Notes under the pieces: model-generated | Told to the model about the DNA's origin: nothing | The model's database searches: none | The model's input: the letters and a program-made list of their open reading frames with translations, nothing else | Translations under genes and position numbers: made by a program | Shown: positions 22,790 to 34,623 of the stretch, piece by piece | How the letters are laid out: each line of letters begins with the position of its first letter | How positions within the stretch are numbered: position 1 is the stretch's first letter | Assembly: GCA_900155495.1 (NCBI GenBank) | Contig: FTLJ01000081.1 | Span: 1-64,000, forward strand | DNA from: Porogramme epimiltina | Taxonomy: Eukaryota > Basidiomycota > Agaricomycetes > Polyporales > Polyporaceae | Reading direction: 5' to 3' | DNA: 64,000 nucleotides

Positions 22790-24529
22790 CTACAGCTCGT
22801 CGCCAGCCTTCTCGAACACGAGCAAGCACTTCTGGCCTTTGGGCCGGGACGAGATCGTCTGGTCGTCCTGTTCCATCGACACGTCCATATCAGGGGCGAC
22901 CCGCGTGCTGTATTTCGAGTACACTTCCATAAGGAGCACCTTCATCTCAAGGAGCGCCAGGCTATAGAGAGCCACAACGTCAGCGCGGGGGAGCACCAGC
23001 TAGATGAGACACTCACTGCTTCCCGATGCACCCGCGTCCGCCGGCAGCGAACGCGAAGAAGAGCTGGTTGCGCTCCACCGCGCCCGCGGGCTCGAGCCAG
23101 CGCTCGGGGCGGAACTCGTGCGGGTCCGGGAAGACGGCCTCGTCGAGCCGGTGGAGCGTGTACGGCTGGCAGCTCACCACGGTGCCTGCGGGGAGCGCGA
23201 CGCCGTCGACGGTGCGGCCGCCGCGGGGGACGACGCGCGGGAAGCTCATCGGGATCGGCGACCACACGCGGAGGCCCTCCTGCACGACCGCGTCGAGGTA
23301 GGGGAGCGCGAGGAGCGCGGGGAGGGGCGCGCCGGCGTGCGCGGCGAGCTCGGCGCGGAGGCGCGCCTGCGCGGCGCGCGCGGCGGGCGTGGGGAGGGAG
23401 AGGTGGTGCATGAGGAAGCAGAGGCCGTCGCCGGTCGTGTCGATGCCCGCTGCGAGGTGGTCCATGCACTCGGAGGCGGCGAGCTTCCAGTCGCCGGGCC
23501 CGCTGGGGTCTGTGCTTGGGTAGACGGCGCGGAGCTTGGCGAGGACGGTGTGCGCGGCGACGCTGGCCTCTTCGGCGTTTCCGAGGATGTAGGGGCCGGT
23601 GAGGCCGTCGGAGCGGCGCGAGGTGCTGCCTTTGAGGGAGGTGTAAAACTTGTTGAGGCGAGGGAAGTAGTGGCGGAAGTATGCCCCTGAGCTGGTCGTT
23701 GGTGGACGCGATTGTATGCTATGGTATTCGTGACTTACGTTGTAGCCCGCTCGAGTAGGTCATCTCCTTCATTATCTCATGGTCGTCGGAGCTAGTGAGG
23801 GAGTGAAGGCCCCGCGGATAAAAGAGGTGCCCAGATATGCCGTCCAACGCAAAGCAGTGGAGCCAGTCCTGTCAACAAGAGACAAGTCAGACCGGTAAAC
23901 GAAGTGAGGCATTGGGGCGTACATATACGTCGACGCTCGCGCCGAGATTGTCTGCAGCCTTGGACGCAAATGCTTCTGCATGGTCTTGTACCATGGAGGC
24001 TATGTCTGGCTGTGTGACGTACATCTTGCTATACCGCTCAGCGAACCGTTTCTTCCTGTCAGCATGCTAAAGGGAAGTCAGTGGTGCTATCACGGCCCCA
24101 ATATAGACAACCCTCACCTCGCCCTTATCCAAGGTAGAGAACATGTTCCTGCAACGCACTCAGCCTCGTCCCCGGCGCTTGAGCGTGGCATCGGCGCACT
24201 CACGGTCTGTCAAAGTTCTGAAACAGCCGGTAGAACGGCGACTTGTCGTAACCACCCCCGCCCGACGTGTAGATCTCCTTCACGGCCTCGCGCGTCGCGA
24301 ATGAGACCTCGTCCGGCGCGACGCGCACGACGGGCCCGTGCTTGAGGTGCAGTGCGTGGATGAACTTGCGCCGGTTCCCGTGGAACTCGTGGTACATCAG
24401 CGGGAGCCGCGTCAGAGCGCATATCTTGGGACCCGGGAGGCGCGCGAGAGCAGAGAGCCATAGGCGGTATGAGAGCAGAGCGAGCGCGAGAAGTGCAGTG
24501 GCTGTCACGAGGGTGCTAGGATCCATCAT
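22790..24529 (-). CDS. Cytochrome P450 monooxygenase
   Basis: This is a microsomal P450 gene with about six exons. The start MMDPSTLVTATALL gives an N-terminal membrane anchor, followed by the proline hinge LARLPGPK. Conserved features are the I-helix AGIDTTGD, the K-helix EGLR, FRPERW, and the haem-binding FAAGGRGCIG with the cysteine ligand. The last exon, beginning LALLEMKVLL after an intron within the haem region, ends at 22790. Key motifs are complete, so it should bind haem and oxidise small molecules. The 23000-23600 exon is much more GC-rich than its surroundings and creates long spurious frames on the other strand. The family is close to fungal pisatin-demethylase-like P450s, but the substrate is unknown. 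No biosynthetic cluster surrounds it. Confidence 0.92.
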
Positions 24530-25069
24530 CGTAGAGTCTGTAAGCCTTGAAGGGGTGATCGGTCAGGACAGAGCTGCGACGAGTGTGAGACGGGGATGGC
24601 GTACAGTATAGCGACCTGAGCGCAGTCTGCGATAGTGCTGAGGATGCTGGGGCGATAACATGCTGTAAGAGAGAAGGCCGGGGTCGTGGCGCGCCGCTGT
24701 GAGGCGTTCGGCATATGACTCCGCGATAGCTGGTACCTGGCCCTACTTAATCTTATCTTATCTCAGCTTTCCTCAACCAGTGAGGTGCCTCGGTCCTCGT
24801 CCTCTGTCAACCGCGTTGAGTCATCGGTGGCAGGTTTCATGGCTGCCAGAACTCGAATGACTCAAAGTGAGGGCGCGGAATGGGACAAATCATGGTTACG
24901 AAGGGAGCTAGGGCTCGTGCTACAGAAACATTCGTAGTTTTGAAGTAATACATGCGCTGGGCGGGCTCATCACAGATGAAGATGTGGTGGGGCATTTTGA
25001 ACTCCTCATACTGCGGCTTGCCAGCTCGTCCAAGTGCCAGACGAGTCGAAACTGACCTACCCATGGTTT
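24530..25069. other. Spacer between P450 and ankyrin-MYND genes
   Basis: It contains the P450 upstream region and a 75-codon minus-strand frame (24837-25064) starting just after the stop of the ankyrin-MYND gene. That frame could be an alternative 3' exon or a chance frame; it is not recognised. Confidence 0.4.
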
Positions 25070-26182
25070 TCAGAATGTTTGCTCAGCCAGCACCTCTGCG
25101 ATCTTCACCACGAGCTCATCCGTCCTTCGCATCTCCGCCGGAAAGTAAGCTTTGCATCCCGCAAGGCCCTTCGCACGAATAGTCCGTGATATCCTCATAT
25201 ATGCGTCAGGGTCATCCACCTTTCTGATGCGGCAGACGATGGTGCGTCTCCTGTCGAACACCAGCATGTCGCCCAGCTCCTCCCGCGTCGGTCCTCCAAG
25301 CACTATGTTGTACGGAACCTGGATCTTGACGATGACCTTCTTTGTCTCTCCTTCGAGTATCTCGGGAATTTGCACGGAGCGAGAATTGCGTGCAGGCTGC
25401 TTCCCCACGGGGTAGCCATACGCGCGACGTGTGACGTCAGCAAGCGACATCACAGGGCCGATGTCTTCATAGAAGGGGGTGACTGCCACCGTGTTCTCCG
25501 CGTTGAACGGTATACACCGTGTTTTGTGAAACGCCCAGTGTGTCTCTGTGGAATGCAATTCCCGTTTGCATTTGAAAGCTTGAAAGAGGCAACACGACTT
25601 ACTTTGGCACTCTTTCGAACAATATCGAATCGCATGACAATCCTTGCAAAACTTGAGGTCTTCCGTTTCCCCACAATACGCACACTTCTTCTCGTCCAGC
25701 GCAGTCATTGTCCCTGCCCGCTTGCGCTTCCACCGCTGTATGAGCGCGCACACTGGCGCGCCGCACTTGACATAGAATTCCTCTGGGGTGACGCCGTCCG
25801 CGTCGCCGAGCTCGAGGTCCGCGCCGTGCTCCATGAGCGCGTCGATCGGCTCGCGCGCGTCGGTCTGTAGGGCACCCATGAGCGGCACGCTCCCGAAACG
25901 GTCTTGTGCATTCGGATCTGCACCGCGCGCAAGCAGGACGTGTACCAGGTCCGCGCGCGGCGGGTTCATGCACGCGAGGTGAAGCGGCGTGTAGCCGACG
26001 ATGTCGGGTGCGCTAGGTGGCGCGCCGTACTCGAGCAGAACGCGGAGTGTGCCCGCGTGGTTGGCCCGCCGGGAGATACCTGCGCGGGGATGTTGGGAGC
26101 CGAGGACGACGATGGATGCGTAGCCGTAGTCAAACGCTGTTTCTCTTCCTCGGGGATCCGGGGCCAAGCCATCTTCAAGCAT
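25070..26182 (-). CDS. Ankyrin-repeat and MYND zinc-finger protein
   Basis: The N-terminal half carries ankyrin-like repeats, seen in GTLRVLLEYGAPP, VGYTPLHLACM, DLVHVLLARGADPNAQD and PIDALMEHGADLELGD. A MYND-type zinc finger follows, with CAYCG, FCKDC and YCSKECQ. The final histidine and cysteine come after an intron beginning GTAAGT, which rejoins at THWAFHKTRC. Reading straight through that intron stays open but breaks the finger spacing, so the spliced form is preferred. The C-terminal ~130 residues are unassigned. Such proteins usually mediate protein-protein contacts. The true start is uncertain: the frame begins at 26182, but an upstream exon is possible because the first residues read MLEDGLAPDPRG without an obvious repeat start. 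Confidence 0.8.
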   Translation of the reverse strand: MLEDGLAPDPRGRETAFDYGYASIVVLGSQHPRAGISRRANHAGTLRVLLEYGAPPSAPDIVGYTPLHLACMNPPRADLVHVLLARGADPNAQDRFGSVPLMGALQTDAREPIDALMEHGADLELGDADGVTPEEFYVKCGAPVCALIQRWKRKRAGTMTALDEKKCAYCGETEDLKFCKDCHAIRYCSKECQSKSCCLFQAFKCKRELHSTETHWAFHKTRCIPFNAENTVAVTPFYEDIGPVMSLADVTRRAYGYPVGKQPARNSRSVQIPEILEGETKKVIVKIQVPYNIVLGGPTREELGDMLVFDRRRTIVCRIRKVDDPDAYMRISRTIRAKGLAGCKAYFPAEMRRTDELVVKIAEVLAEQTF

Positions 26183-27112
26183 CTATGCAGGTGGGGGCGG
26201 GTGAAATGCAGCTCTCCACACTCAGAGGTAGATGAAAAATACCCTCTTTACTCCTGTGACATCTCCTCTAAAACATTTTCTTGCAAATTCGCTCACGCAT
26301 TCGGGGTTAAAGCAAACAGTACCTGTATGTGAAAATCGAATTGAGCTTAATGTGGCGACATAACAAGCACCCCTTACTCACTTCGTTTGTAGAGCACTCT
26401 CAAGGTATGGCCTCCTCCGTCCGCTTTTAGAGGCCCAGGTTTGTTTATGAGTTGTCGCATCTGGTCGGTGAGGACAAGTCCATCCCCGCCTCTCACTAAA
26501 GCCATAGGAGATACTGTATTTGGGTCGGACAGGAGCAATCAGGGCAAATCTTGAAAACTTCGAGGAATCTATGAGGGCGCAGAAATGACTCGATTGTAGA
26601 GGCGCGTAGTACAGGACAGACCACTGTCTGAAGAAACCTGAGGGAGTCCAATAGCCAGAGTAGCGAACCTGCGAAGATGGAGGTGTAAGGATGAGAGAAT
26701 AAGAGAGCGCCTGATGGTGCACCGGTTTGTGTCCAGCCGCGGCCTGCGCACGCCCCGGGGCCGCACTGCCGCAGCGGATCCGGACAGACTCCGACATCCA
26801 GGCGGCCCGTCGCGACCCGGGCCCTCGGCCCCTTGTGCGAGATTAGAAACACCGGTGCAGGGCTGGGGTGCCGCCGGGGCCCCTGGATCTGCGCGTTGCA
26901 GCCACACAATTCAGTCCTAATCACGCAGGCACATGCTGGTATGTATGTACTCCCGGGCACGTTTACGTGACCCCGCACGCGCGGTGATTGACGCAGCAAC
27001 GGGTCTAATCAGGCAAGGAAAACAACGTCCATTACGTAGCGCAGGATGACGCAGGGCGGGTGCAGAGTGGTTACGATTCGGGGGTACACAATTACATACT
27101 CGACTTCGCATC
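26183..27112. other. Intergenic region, no gene seen
   Basis: About 930 bases hold only short overlapping frames on both strands and nothing recognisable. A 5' exon of the ankyrin-MYND gene could lie in its left part. Confidence 0.45.
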
Positions 27113-27957
27113 TTAGACTCCTGCCGCCTGCTTGTTCTTCTTGAACTTCGGGAGCTCGTGCCTTAGCAGCGGCAGCTTCACAGCCAGTCCTGCGTCCTTC
27201 ATCGCCTTCTCGGTGGCGGCCCGCTCTTCCTCCTCAGCCTGGGGTGCTGGCCGAGACCATACCCGCCGCGGTGGTGGAGAGCGGGAGGACGACTCCGAGA
27301 TGTAGGTCCTAGAGTCTTCGCTGTTCAGGGGGCTCGCGCGGGGGGAGCTCGCGTCGGACGAGTATACGCGCCGAACCGGCTTCTGTGCGGTCGCGCGAGA
27401 CACTGTGGTTGAGGGGCGAGAACTGGGACGGGGAGCTGTGGTACGAGGGCGGGGAGCTGTAGTGCGGGGGCGGGGCTCGGAGTCCTTCGCCTTCTTCGGG
27501 TGTTTGCCACTGGTGCAAATCACGTAGTTGGGGCCTCGACGTGGAGTGTTGTCGAGTAGCGGGTTCGGTGGTGGTGGTCTGGCCACCGGGAGACTATATG
27601 TGGTGATACGGGGCTTGGAGGGAGATGCTGTTGTGGGTGGCCGTAGTGATGAGGATGGGAAGGGGCAAAAAATAGGCGACCACAGTGTGTACGGACATAC
27701 CTTGCGTGTCGCCTTCATCCGACCTCCGCTTCTTCAGCGGACGCTCCGAAAGATCGTCCTCAGCATGTTGGTCGTTGTGGCCATTGGGCTGACCAGCTCG
27801 GTAGGTGTCGATGGTTCGCTTCTTGGTGGAGGAGCTGGCGGCAGTCTGAAAGGGTGGTCAGCACCCGGTGCCACTCGACAGTGGGTAGTCGAGCGCCGAC
27901 CTTGACCACGACCACCCTACGAACGGTCACGCAAGGGTTAATTTTCACCGCGTGCAT
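27113..27957 (-). CDS. Small basic nuclear-type hypothetical protein
   Basis: Three exons can be joined. A tiny first exon encodes MHA from the ATG at 27957, a second gives TAASSSTKKRTIDTYR through RPLKKRRSDEGDTQ, and a third runs from ASPSKPRITTYSL to KFKKNKQAAGV. Introns have GT...AG ends and consistent phases. The protein has a bipartite-like basic signal (KKR and PLKKRR), a repeated RPRTTAPRP stretch and a proline- and serine-rich middle, so it is probably disordered and nuclear. No family was recognised. Confidence 0.55.
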
Positions 27958-28518
27958 TGATGATAAGTAGCGTGAATGAGTAGAAAGGGTGTTGTGAGTG
28001 CAAAGCGGCGGGTATCAGAGAGTGGGATGGTGGTCGGGGAAACAGGCGAGAGTTGGACAACGGTCGGTTCAAGTAGGTAGTAGCGCCGGCGCCACTCCCA
28101 TCCGGACAAAGCGCGTACAACTAGCTGTTGTTCACATGAGATATCTGTGGTCAATGCCATCCTTCGTTTCTATGGGAATGTGGAGGACAACCACCAATGA
28201 GCAGCACGTGTAAGATATCTGACTTTGCGTTCAGGCTTGGGATGACCTCCCTCTCTCCTATGTTGAGATATCAGGAAACGCTGCTCCATACAGTCCAGGC
28301 ATAACGAATGACATACCACCGCCGTTACAACCGGAAGATATATATTCCGGCGACATTTTCAGATCTCTTATGCCTCATGGTTCTTATACCTTGGCACCTT
28401 GAAGACTTACTAGCACGCTGCTACGCATATTGACATGTAGGGGAAGGTTCGAGGATCTGTCATTGAGAAGAAATCAAGCTGCATTATTATCGTACATCCT
28501 GAACATTTGATATTTCTT
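27958..28518. other. Intergenic region, no gene seen
   Basis: This is the upstream region of the basic protein gene and the 3' side of the HIT gene. It has no coding signal and no repeat. Confidence 0.45.
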
Positions 28519-29161
28519 TCAGAGTTTCGACACAAGCTCCTCGTGAAGCTTCTTGAGCTCGTCCATGGAAGGCTTCTGAGCAGGCCAACCGACGACCAGA
28601 CCCTCAGTGTCGGTCGCAGAGGGCTTGGGGATGACGTGGAAGTGGACGTGGTCGACCTCCTGGTGAGCGATACGACCGTTGTTCTGAAGTGGGGTACTCG
28701 TGAGTGTGAATCACTTTGCCACTGAGTAGCTGACTATACCTGGAGGAGATTGTAGTTCTCGGCGTTCAGAGCGAGAGCAATCTTCTTGGCAGCAGGAAGC
28801 ACGTCGGCAAAGTACTCATCCGGGACTTGGTGAAGCTTCTCGGCATGATCTACGGAGTGCACGGTAAAAAAAAACAAGGCATAGGAAACATTGACGACTT
28901 GGCAACTTACACTTGGGGATGATGAGTGCGTGTCCCTTGGACAGCGGTCCGATATCCAAGAAAGAGTAGACCTTGTCGGTTTCGATGAGCTTAAAGCTCG
29001 GGATATCACCTGTGATATCCCCTCAGCAAGTAAGCCTGACCTGTTCAATGCTATACACGGAACGATGTCTACGCACCCTTGATGATCTTGCAGAAGATGC
29101 AGCTGGCCAGAGATCTGTTAGCATAGGCTGTGAGGCCATTCTGCACAGATGCCGCAGCCAT
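28519..29161 (-). CDS. HNT1: HIT-family (HINT-type) nucleoside phosphoramidate hydrolase
   Basis: Four exons encode a protein of about 140 residues, the usual size of HINT/Hnt1 enzymes, which cleave adenosine phosphoramidates and related nucleotides. Exon 1 starts at 29161 and includes CIFCKIIKG, the classic N-terminal motif. Later exons give IPSFKLIETDKVYSFLDI, GPLSKGHALIIPK and the catalytic triad HVHFHVIPKP. The protein ends HEELVSKL at 28519. All motifs are complete. It is transcribed divergently from the Ssr4-like gene across 286 bases. Confidence 0.93.
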
Positions 29162-29447
29162 GCTACCTACTTCGCCGCCATCTCTGTGTTGCTTGCTCCC
29201 TGGAGTCGAGATAGGGACGAGAAAAGGATGGGAAAGGGGGAGGGCGGCTCGAGAGTCGGGCACGATCGGATGACGCAGAGAAGTCGAGCGGGCCGCCGTG
29301 GTGCGAGTCACGTGTCGGTCTTGTTGTGGCGCGCGGTGTCGCTCCCTTCGCCATTCCAAGCTGTACTCGACCCGACGCTCGGCTGTGCACCACATTCTCC
29401 TCTCTTATTGCCTGCTTGACACCTTTTCTGTCTTCTTCTTGAAAGCA
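29162..29447. promoter_or_regulatory. Shared divergent promoter, HIT gene and Ssr4-like gene
   Basis: Only 286 bases separate the two start codons, which face away from each other, so both promoters must lie here. No clear TATA box was seen. Confidence 0.6.
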
Positions 29448-31110
29448 ATGGCCGCTCTGCAGCAAGCTCAGGCCGACGGCCTGTGCTTACGATACCCCGA
29501 CTCCCTGGGCCAACACCCCACCATCGACTTCACCACGGCGGCACAAATGCTCCTTCGTGCAATCCAACTATCTCAACACACGCCCTTCCAGTGGGGGTAC
29601 ATCGACAAGCCTGGCGGTACGTGTATTTGACGCGTCCTGTGCGCGTTTTGCTCACGTGCTAGACAGAAGGACAGCTGTTCCTCATCTTCCTGCTTGGGCA
29701 GGTTCCGCAGTTCCCGGTGGATGGGATCATGTACCAGGACAGGGAGCAGAGACATGTCGTCAATGTGGGACAGGGACGGGTGCGTGCGCTGCCTTCTGCA
29801 TCGCCGTCTCCGCGCTTAGTTCTGTTCATCGCAGGAACTCGAAGTTACAGAAGTCAAGTTTGGGTTCATCCCCGGCGTGGAACAGGTCGCATCGCGCGTC
29901 CGCAGACGCTATAGGTTGCATAAGGGAGGCCATCCGCAGCTTGTACTAATCCACTATTCGCGTGGCCAGCCCACACGTACGTCCCACTCTTCGTCTCTTC
30001 TCTTGCCCTCACCAAATCGACGTCCCCGTCAGCCGTTGTGCCGTCCCTTGATCGCCCCGTGCGCAACTACCCCCTTCGACCCGTGAACGAGCCCCCGGTG
30101 TTTGTTATGGGCGACCGTCAAGGCCAAAAAGTGTTTCCCAACGCCCCCGGTATGCCTAATGTCCCGATACCCCCTGGAGCTGGAGGCAGCTACACCGGTA
30201 TTCCCGGGATGGGTCTCCACGGGAACGCGCCAGCGATGCTGCAGCATCAAAACAGCACCATGGAGGCTTTAGACAGGAGGGCGCAGCGGGACAGGGGCAT
30301 GAGCATGGGCCAGGTGTGTGTTGACCCATTTCTCGCCGGTGCTTTTGGAAGGGCTTCTGTCGGCCATTTGTTGGGGTGCTGTAGGCTGGGTCGAGTCACC
30401 GCGATCCCTTGCCTTCGCGACGGAACGATGCCATGTTTCCTTCTCCATCTCTGCTTCTCCCGTGGCGGACGTATGATGGAATGGACGCGGACGTGCACAC
30501 GCCGCTTGTCGCACAGTGAACCGACCACATCAGACCGCCCGGCGGTTGAAGTACCACTTCATAAGAGCTCTTGCCTGGCGCCCCATAACAAATCAGCGGA
30601 AGACTCTTTTCAAAGGCGTCAGTGCAGTTCGGTGTGCTCACGTCCTCTCTCTAGCGCGCACCCATGAACCGCATGGTAGAAGACGACGACTCGGCGGACG
30701 AGTCTGAGACTATATCGACACGAACTCTCGCGCTGACCAGATACCGCCGCAACCACGAGTTCATGAACGAAGTGTTCATGTATGCTGCTTTCGGTGCGCA
30801 TATAATCTTCCTTTCGTCTTTCGTCCATGTCTTTGACAGATTTGGTCCAGGCGACAAGAAAGCGCCTCCACCCCCTTCTCCGTACTCGGTTTTCAAGCTG
30901 TCGGACTTAGACGACAAAGTGGTACGTGGATTGTCTCCATGGAGGGTGATGATGTCTGAGTTTGTGTCACCGTAGGCGAAGTTGTCCGCGGAGGTAGAGG
31001 ATCTTAAGAGCAAGGCGGCGGCGCGAAAAGAAGCTGCGGCAGTTGCCGCCAGTGAATTGAGAGACGTTCCGATGGACGGTCTTGCGATTTCCGAGTCAGT
31101 TTCGTCCTAG
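29448..31110 (+). CDS. Ssr4-like SWI/SNF and RSC chromatin-remodelling subunit
   Basis: This multi-exon gene starts MAALQQAQADGLCLRYPDSL and continues with the N-terminal features of the fungal Ssr4 (DUF1750) family, including LFLIFLLGQVPQFPVDGI, ELEVTEVKFGFIPGVEQVA and a basic segment RVRRRYRLHKGGHPQLVLIHY. A central part rich in glycine and proline follows. The last exons give DDDSADESE, TLALTRYRRNHEFMNEVF and a short coiled-coil-like end, AKLSAEVEDLKSKAAARKEA. Ssr4 belongs to the SWI/SNF and RSC remodelling complexes in fission yeast; this role is inferred from family resemblance. The exon arrangement between 30310 and 30660 is uncertain. Confidence 0.68.
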
Positions 31111-31908
31111 TGCTATGTGGTATGCTTTGCTATCGTGTTGTATTGTATTGTAATCGCTAGTCGTGTTTTTATCCCTCGTCCATTTGCTTCAACCGGCTGT
31201 GGCCATGTTAAAAATACAACAGATCGTTGTTGGTATGTCATCGAGAACCCTCCTTTAAGCCTGGTGCTGACACAATGTCAGGTACGGAGAAGACTATTGT
31301 CGTGAGAACTTCTTAGTGGCAGGTTGATGTGAAGGTTCACCGCAATGGATATAGTCTCGTAACGAGCATGAGCAATGCATCCTCGGCCGTGCGCAGGAGG
31401 TCGTGGGTACGTCTGGGACACGACTGAATCCTTATCTGAAGCTATCTCTGCAGAACGGTTCGCGATGAAAGGGGGCTGCTGTAGGACTTCCCAGGAACCC
31501 ACCCACCGGTTCTCACAACCTCGACCCGGATCCGAGGTTCCTTGCGTCTTGAGCTATATCAAGTCCGGTCGTCGTGGCTCCCAGAGTTCAGCGATGCGTT
31601 CGTGTGCTCCCGAGAAGTCATGTGTATGACCGATCCGGCCAATTGACAATACAGGCCGCTGCGCCTAAAGGTACGAATACCCATATTTGTTGCATTGCAA
31701 CTAGTCCCTCGCTTGTATTTCGCTCACACACATCTTTTCTAGACACACATAGCGTCGAAGCCTCACGTCGCGCACCGCGTGCAACGAGCTAAAGATGCCA
31801 TATCCCTAGGCCATAAAACCCGGCAGTCGCACGACGCCAAGAGAGCGGGACGCACCTCCACAGGAGCTCGCCTCCCTCACTCGCCCACCCTCCGGATTCG
31901 CCTCCCGA
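31111..31908. other. Upstream region of the sedolisin gene
   Basis: About 800 bases without a supported gene. A TATA-like CATAAAA near 31811 lies about 100 bases before the sedolisin ATG. Confidence 0.4.
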
Positions 31909-34623
31909 TGCGTTTCTCTCTGCCCTGGGCCCTCTCCCTCGCCGCGCTCGCGGCCGCGCTGCCCACCAAGCGCGCGGACCTCGTCGTGCACGAGCGGCGC
32001 GCCGCGGAGCCGCTCGACTGGATGCGCGAGCGGCGCCCGCCCGCGGACGCGGTGCTGCCGATGCGCTTTGGCCTCGCGCAGCAGAACCTGGAGCGCCTGG
32101 AGGAGATGCTCATGTCGGTCTCGCACCCCGCGTCGCCGAGCTACGGGAAGCACTTCTCGCCGCAGGACGTCGTGGAGACGTTCGCGCCGAGCGCGGAGAC
32201 CGTCGCGCGCGTGACGGAGTGGCTCGTCGAGGCGGGCATCGCGCGCGACCGGCTCCGCATGAGCGCGAGCCGCGGCTGGATCGAGCTCAACGCTACGGTC
32301 GAGGAGGCCGAGGCGCTTATCGACGCCGAGTACCATATTTACACGCACCCCTCGGGTGCGGAGCAGATTGGTCAGTGTCTTGGCTTTCCTACGCTGCAGA
32401 AGCTAATGCCATAGCGAGCAGGTTGTCACTCGTACTCGGTGCCTGAGCCCATTCGCGAGCACATCGACCTGATCAAGCCCACTGTCCACTTCTTGCACCG
32501 CTTACCGACGCCGAACCAACTCCAGAAGCGCTCCGTCGACAGTCCGTCCCCGCATCTCAAGCTGGGATCCAAGCTCACGAGCAAAGTTCGACCCAACCCC
32601 CTGAGCGCGGATGTGCCCATCACCCCAAGCCTGGAGGACTGCGATGAGATAATCACCCTCGACTGTCTCCGCGCCCTGTATTCGATTGATTACACGCCTG
32701 TCGCTACAGACAAGAACACCTTCGGCATCTGTGCGTGTCATGTACGACTTAATCGTATATGATGTCCTAACAAAATGCTTCACAGTGGAGTTCACCCCGC
32801 AGGCATTCCTGCAGAGCGACCTCGACATGTTCTTTGCGTAAATCTTTTCTACTCTTAGCAAGTATAATGTGCTTAGCGCCTCCCCCTCTAGCAACTTCTC
32901 CCCCAGCCAGGTCGGCACGGCGCCCACTTTCATTGCCATCGATGGAGGGAGGTCTGCTCATTGGTCTACCAGGGGCAAGAAGCTCACCTAGTCATCACAG
33001 GCGTCGACCAGACGAACATGACTGGTTTCAACTTCAACGGAGAGAGCGACCTCGATTTGCAATACGCGTTCGGCCTGACGAACCCTCAGCCCATCCTCCT
33101 CCTGCAAACTGGCGACCTCGTTGAAGGCGCATCGTTCAACAACTGGCTCGATGCCGTCGACGGCTCTTTCTGCACGTTCGAGGGCGGTGATGACCCAACC
33201 CAGGTACGCAGCGTCTCTTCGAAGAAGAGAGATGCTTCGCTCATTCGAACCTTCAGGACGGCATCTACCCGGACCCCCTCCCCGGAGGCTTTGATGGTGG
33301 GTTTCGGCTTCCAGTCAGGGGTACACACTATCTGACAAGGCGCCCATAGAGCCTGAATCGTGCGGAATACTCGCTCCGCCATTCGTCGTATCAACTTCGT
33401 ACGGTCAAGACGAAGGAACGGTCACCGCCGCGTACGCTCAACGTCAGTGCGCCGAGTACGGTAAGCTCGGGATGATGGGCACCACCGTCCTCTACAGCTC
33501 CGGCGATAACGGCGTCGCCGGAAACGGAGGGGTCTGCCTCGGCGCAAACGGTCTGTCTTGTCACATCTCGCACCCCTTCGCCTCTCACGCCTGCGCTTCT
33601 AGGCCAGCCGAGCCGCCGCGGGACGCGCTTCAGCCCCGACTTCCCCGTAACCTGTCCGTTTGTGACTGCGGTCGGAGCGACGCAGGTCAACCCGGGCTCG
33701 ACGGTCAATGACCCCGAGGGGGCGTGCGAGCAGGTCATCTTCAGTGGTGGAGGGTTCAGCAACATCTTCGCCATGCCGGACTACCAAGCCGCAGCCGTGA
33801 CAAGCTTCCTGACGAACCACCCGCCTCCTTTCACGAGCGCGCAGTTCAACAACAGCGGAAAGGCACGTGCATAGTGCCGCCAAGGATGTTAGACATGTGT
33901 GCTGACTGAAGTGGGCTCCCGTAGGTCCGTGCGTTCCCGGATCTGTCTGCTAACGGGTAAGCGCGAGGGCTCATCGGTTGACGTTCTGCGCTGACTGTTG
34001 CTTACAGCGCAAACTACGTTGTCGGTGAGTCCGCTTGGCACGGAGCTGGTAATATTAACGCCAAGGACTATATGCACTAATCGTTCCTGCTTAGCCGTCG
34101 CGGGCGAGTTCGACCTTGTGTTTGGTACCTCGTGCTCTTCCCCTGTGGTCGGGTCCATGATTACGCTCATCAACGACGCACGCATTGCTGCTGGAAAGGG
34201 ACCTGTTGGTGCGTACCCCGTGTGCTCGCACAGGCTAAGGGCATAGCGTCTGACCTTCACCCCAGGCTTCATCAACCCGGCGGTGCGCCCCGCTCCTCCG
34301 GCCGAGGCGGAGTCGTCATATTCGCTGACGCTTACTCCCGCAGATCTACACCGACGCCTTCGCAAGTGCGTTCCACGACATCACGACGGGAGGGAACCAG
34401 GGCTGCGGTAAGCGTGCTAAAACGTTGCGTCCGTTTTGCCACTGACGTTCGCCCGGCGATCGACAGGCACGGCTGGCTTCACTTCGTAAGTCGACCACCT
34501 GCTCGCTCGGCGACGACCACCTGCTGACGAGCTGCTTTTAGCACGGAGGGCTGGGACCCGGTCACGGGCGTCGGCACCCCGAACCTGACGGCTCTCATGC
34601 CGCTCTTCCTCGAGCTCCCGTGA
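31909..34623 (+). CDS. Secreted sedolisin (S53) serine protease
   Basis: This is an acid-acting secreted protease of the sedolisin or tripeptidyl-peptidase type, with about ten exons. A signal peptide, MRFSLPWALSLAALAAALP, is followed by a pro-domain with HPASPSYGKHFS and WLVEAGI, typical of family activation domains. The catalytic glutamate and aspartate are in GESDLDLQYA, the oxyanion aspartate in YSSGDNG, and the nucleophile serine in FGTSCSSP. The calcium-site region near the end reads GWDPVTGVGTPN. All catalytic residues are present. The start was set by the signal peptide. Secreted sedolisins help fungi digest protein at acid pH, and the neighbour at 35117 is also secreted. Confidence 0.93.

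Noticed and set aside
22697..23690. Long plus-strand frames of 228-238 codons opposite the P450 gene
   Set aside because: They are antisense to a P450 with all motifs, arise from its high GC content, and are almost only R, G and A.
24837..25064. 75-codon frame after the ankyrin-MYND stop as a separate gene
   Set aside because: It has no recognised family, no clear promoter, and could be 3' untranslated sequence.
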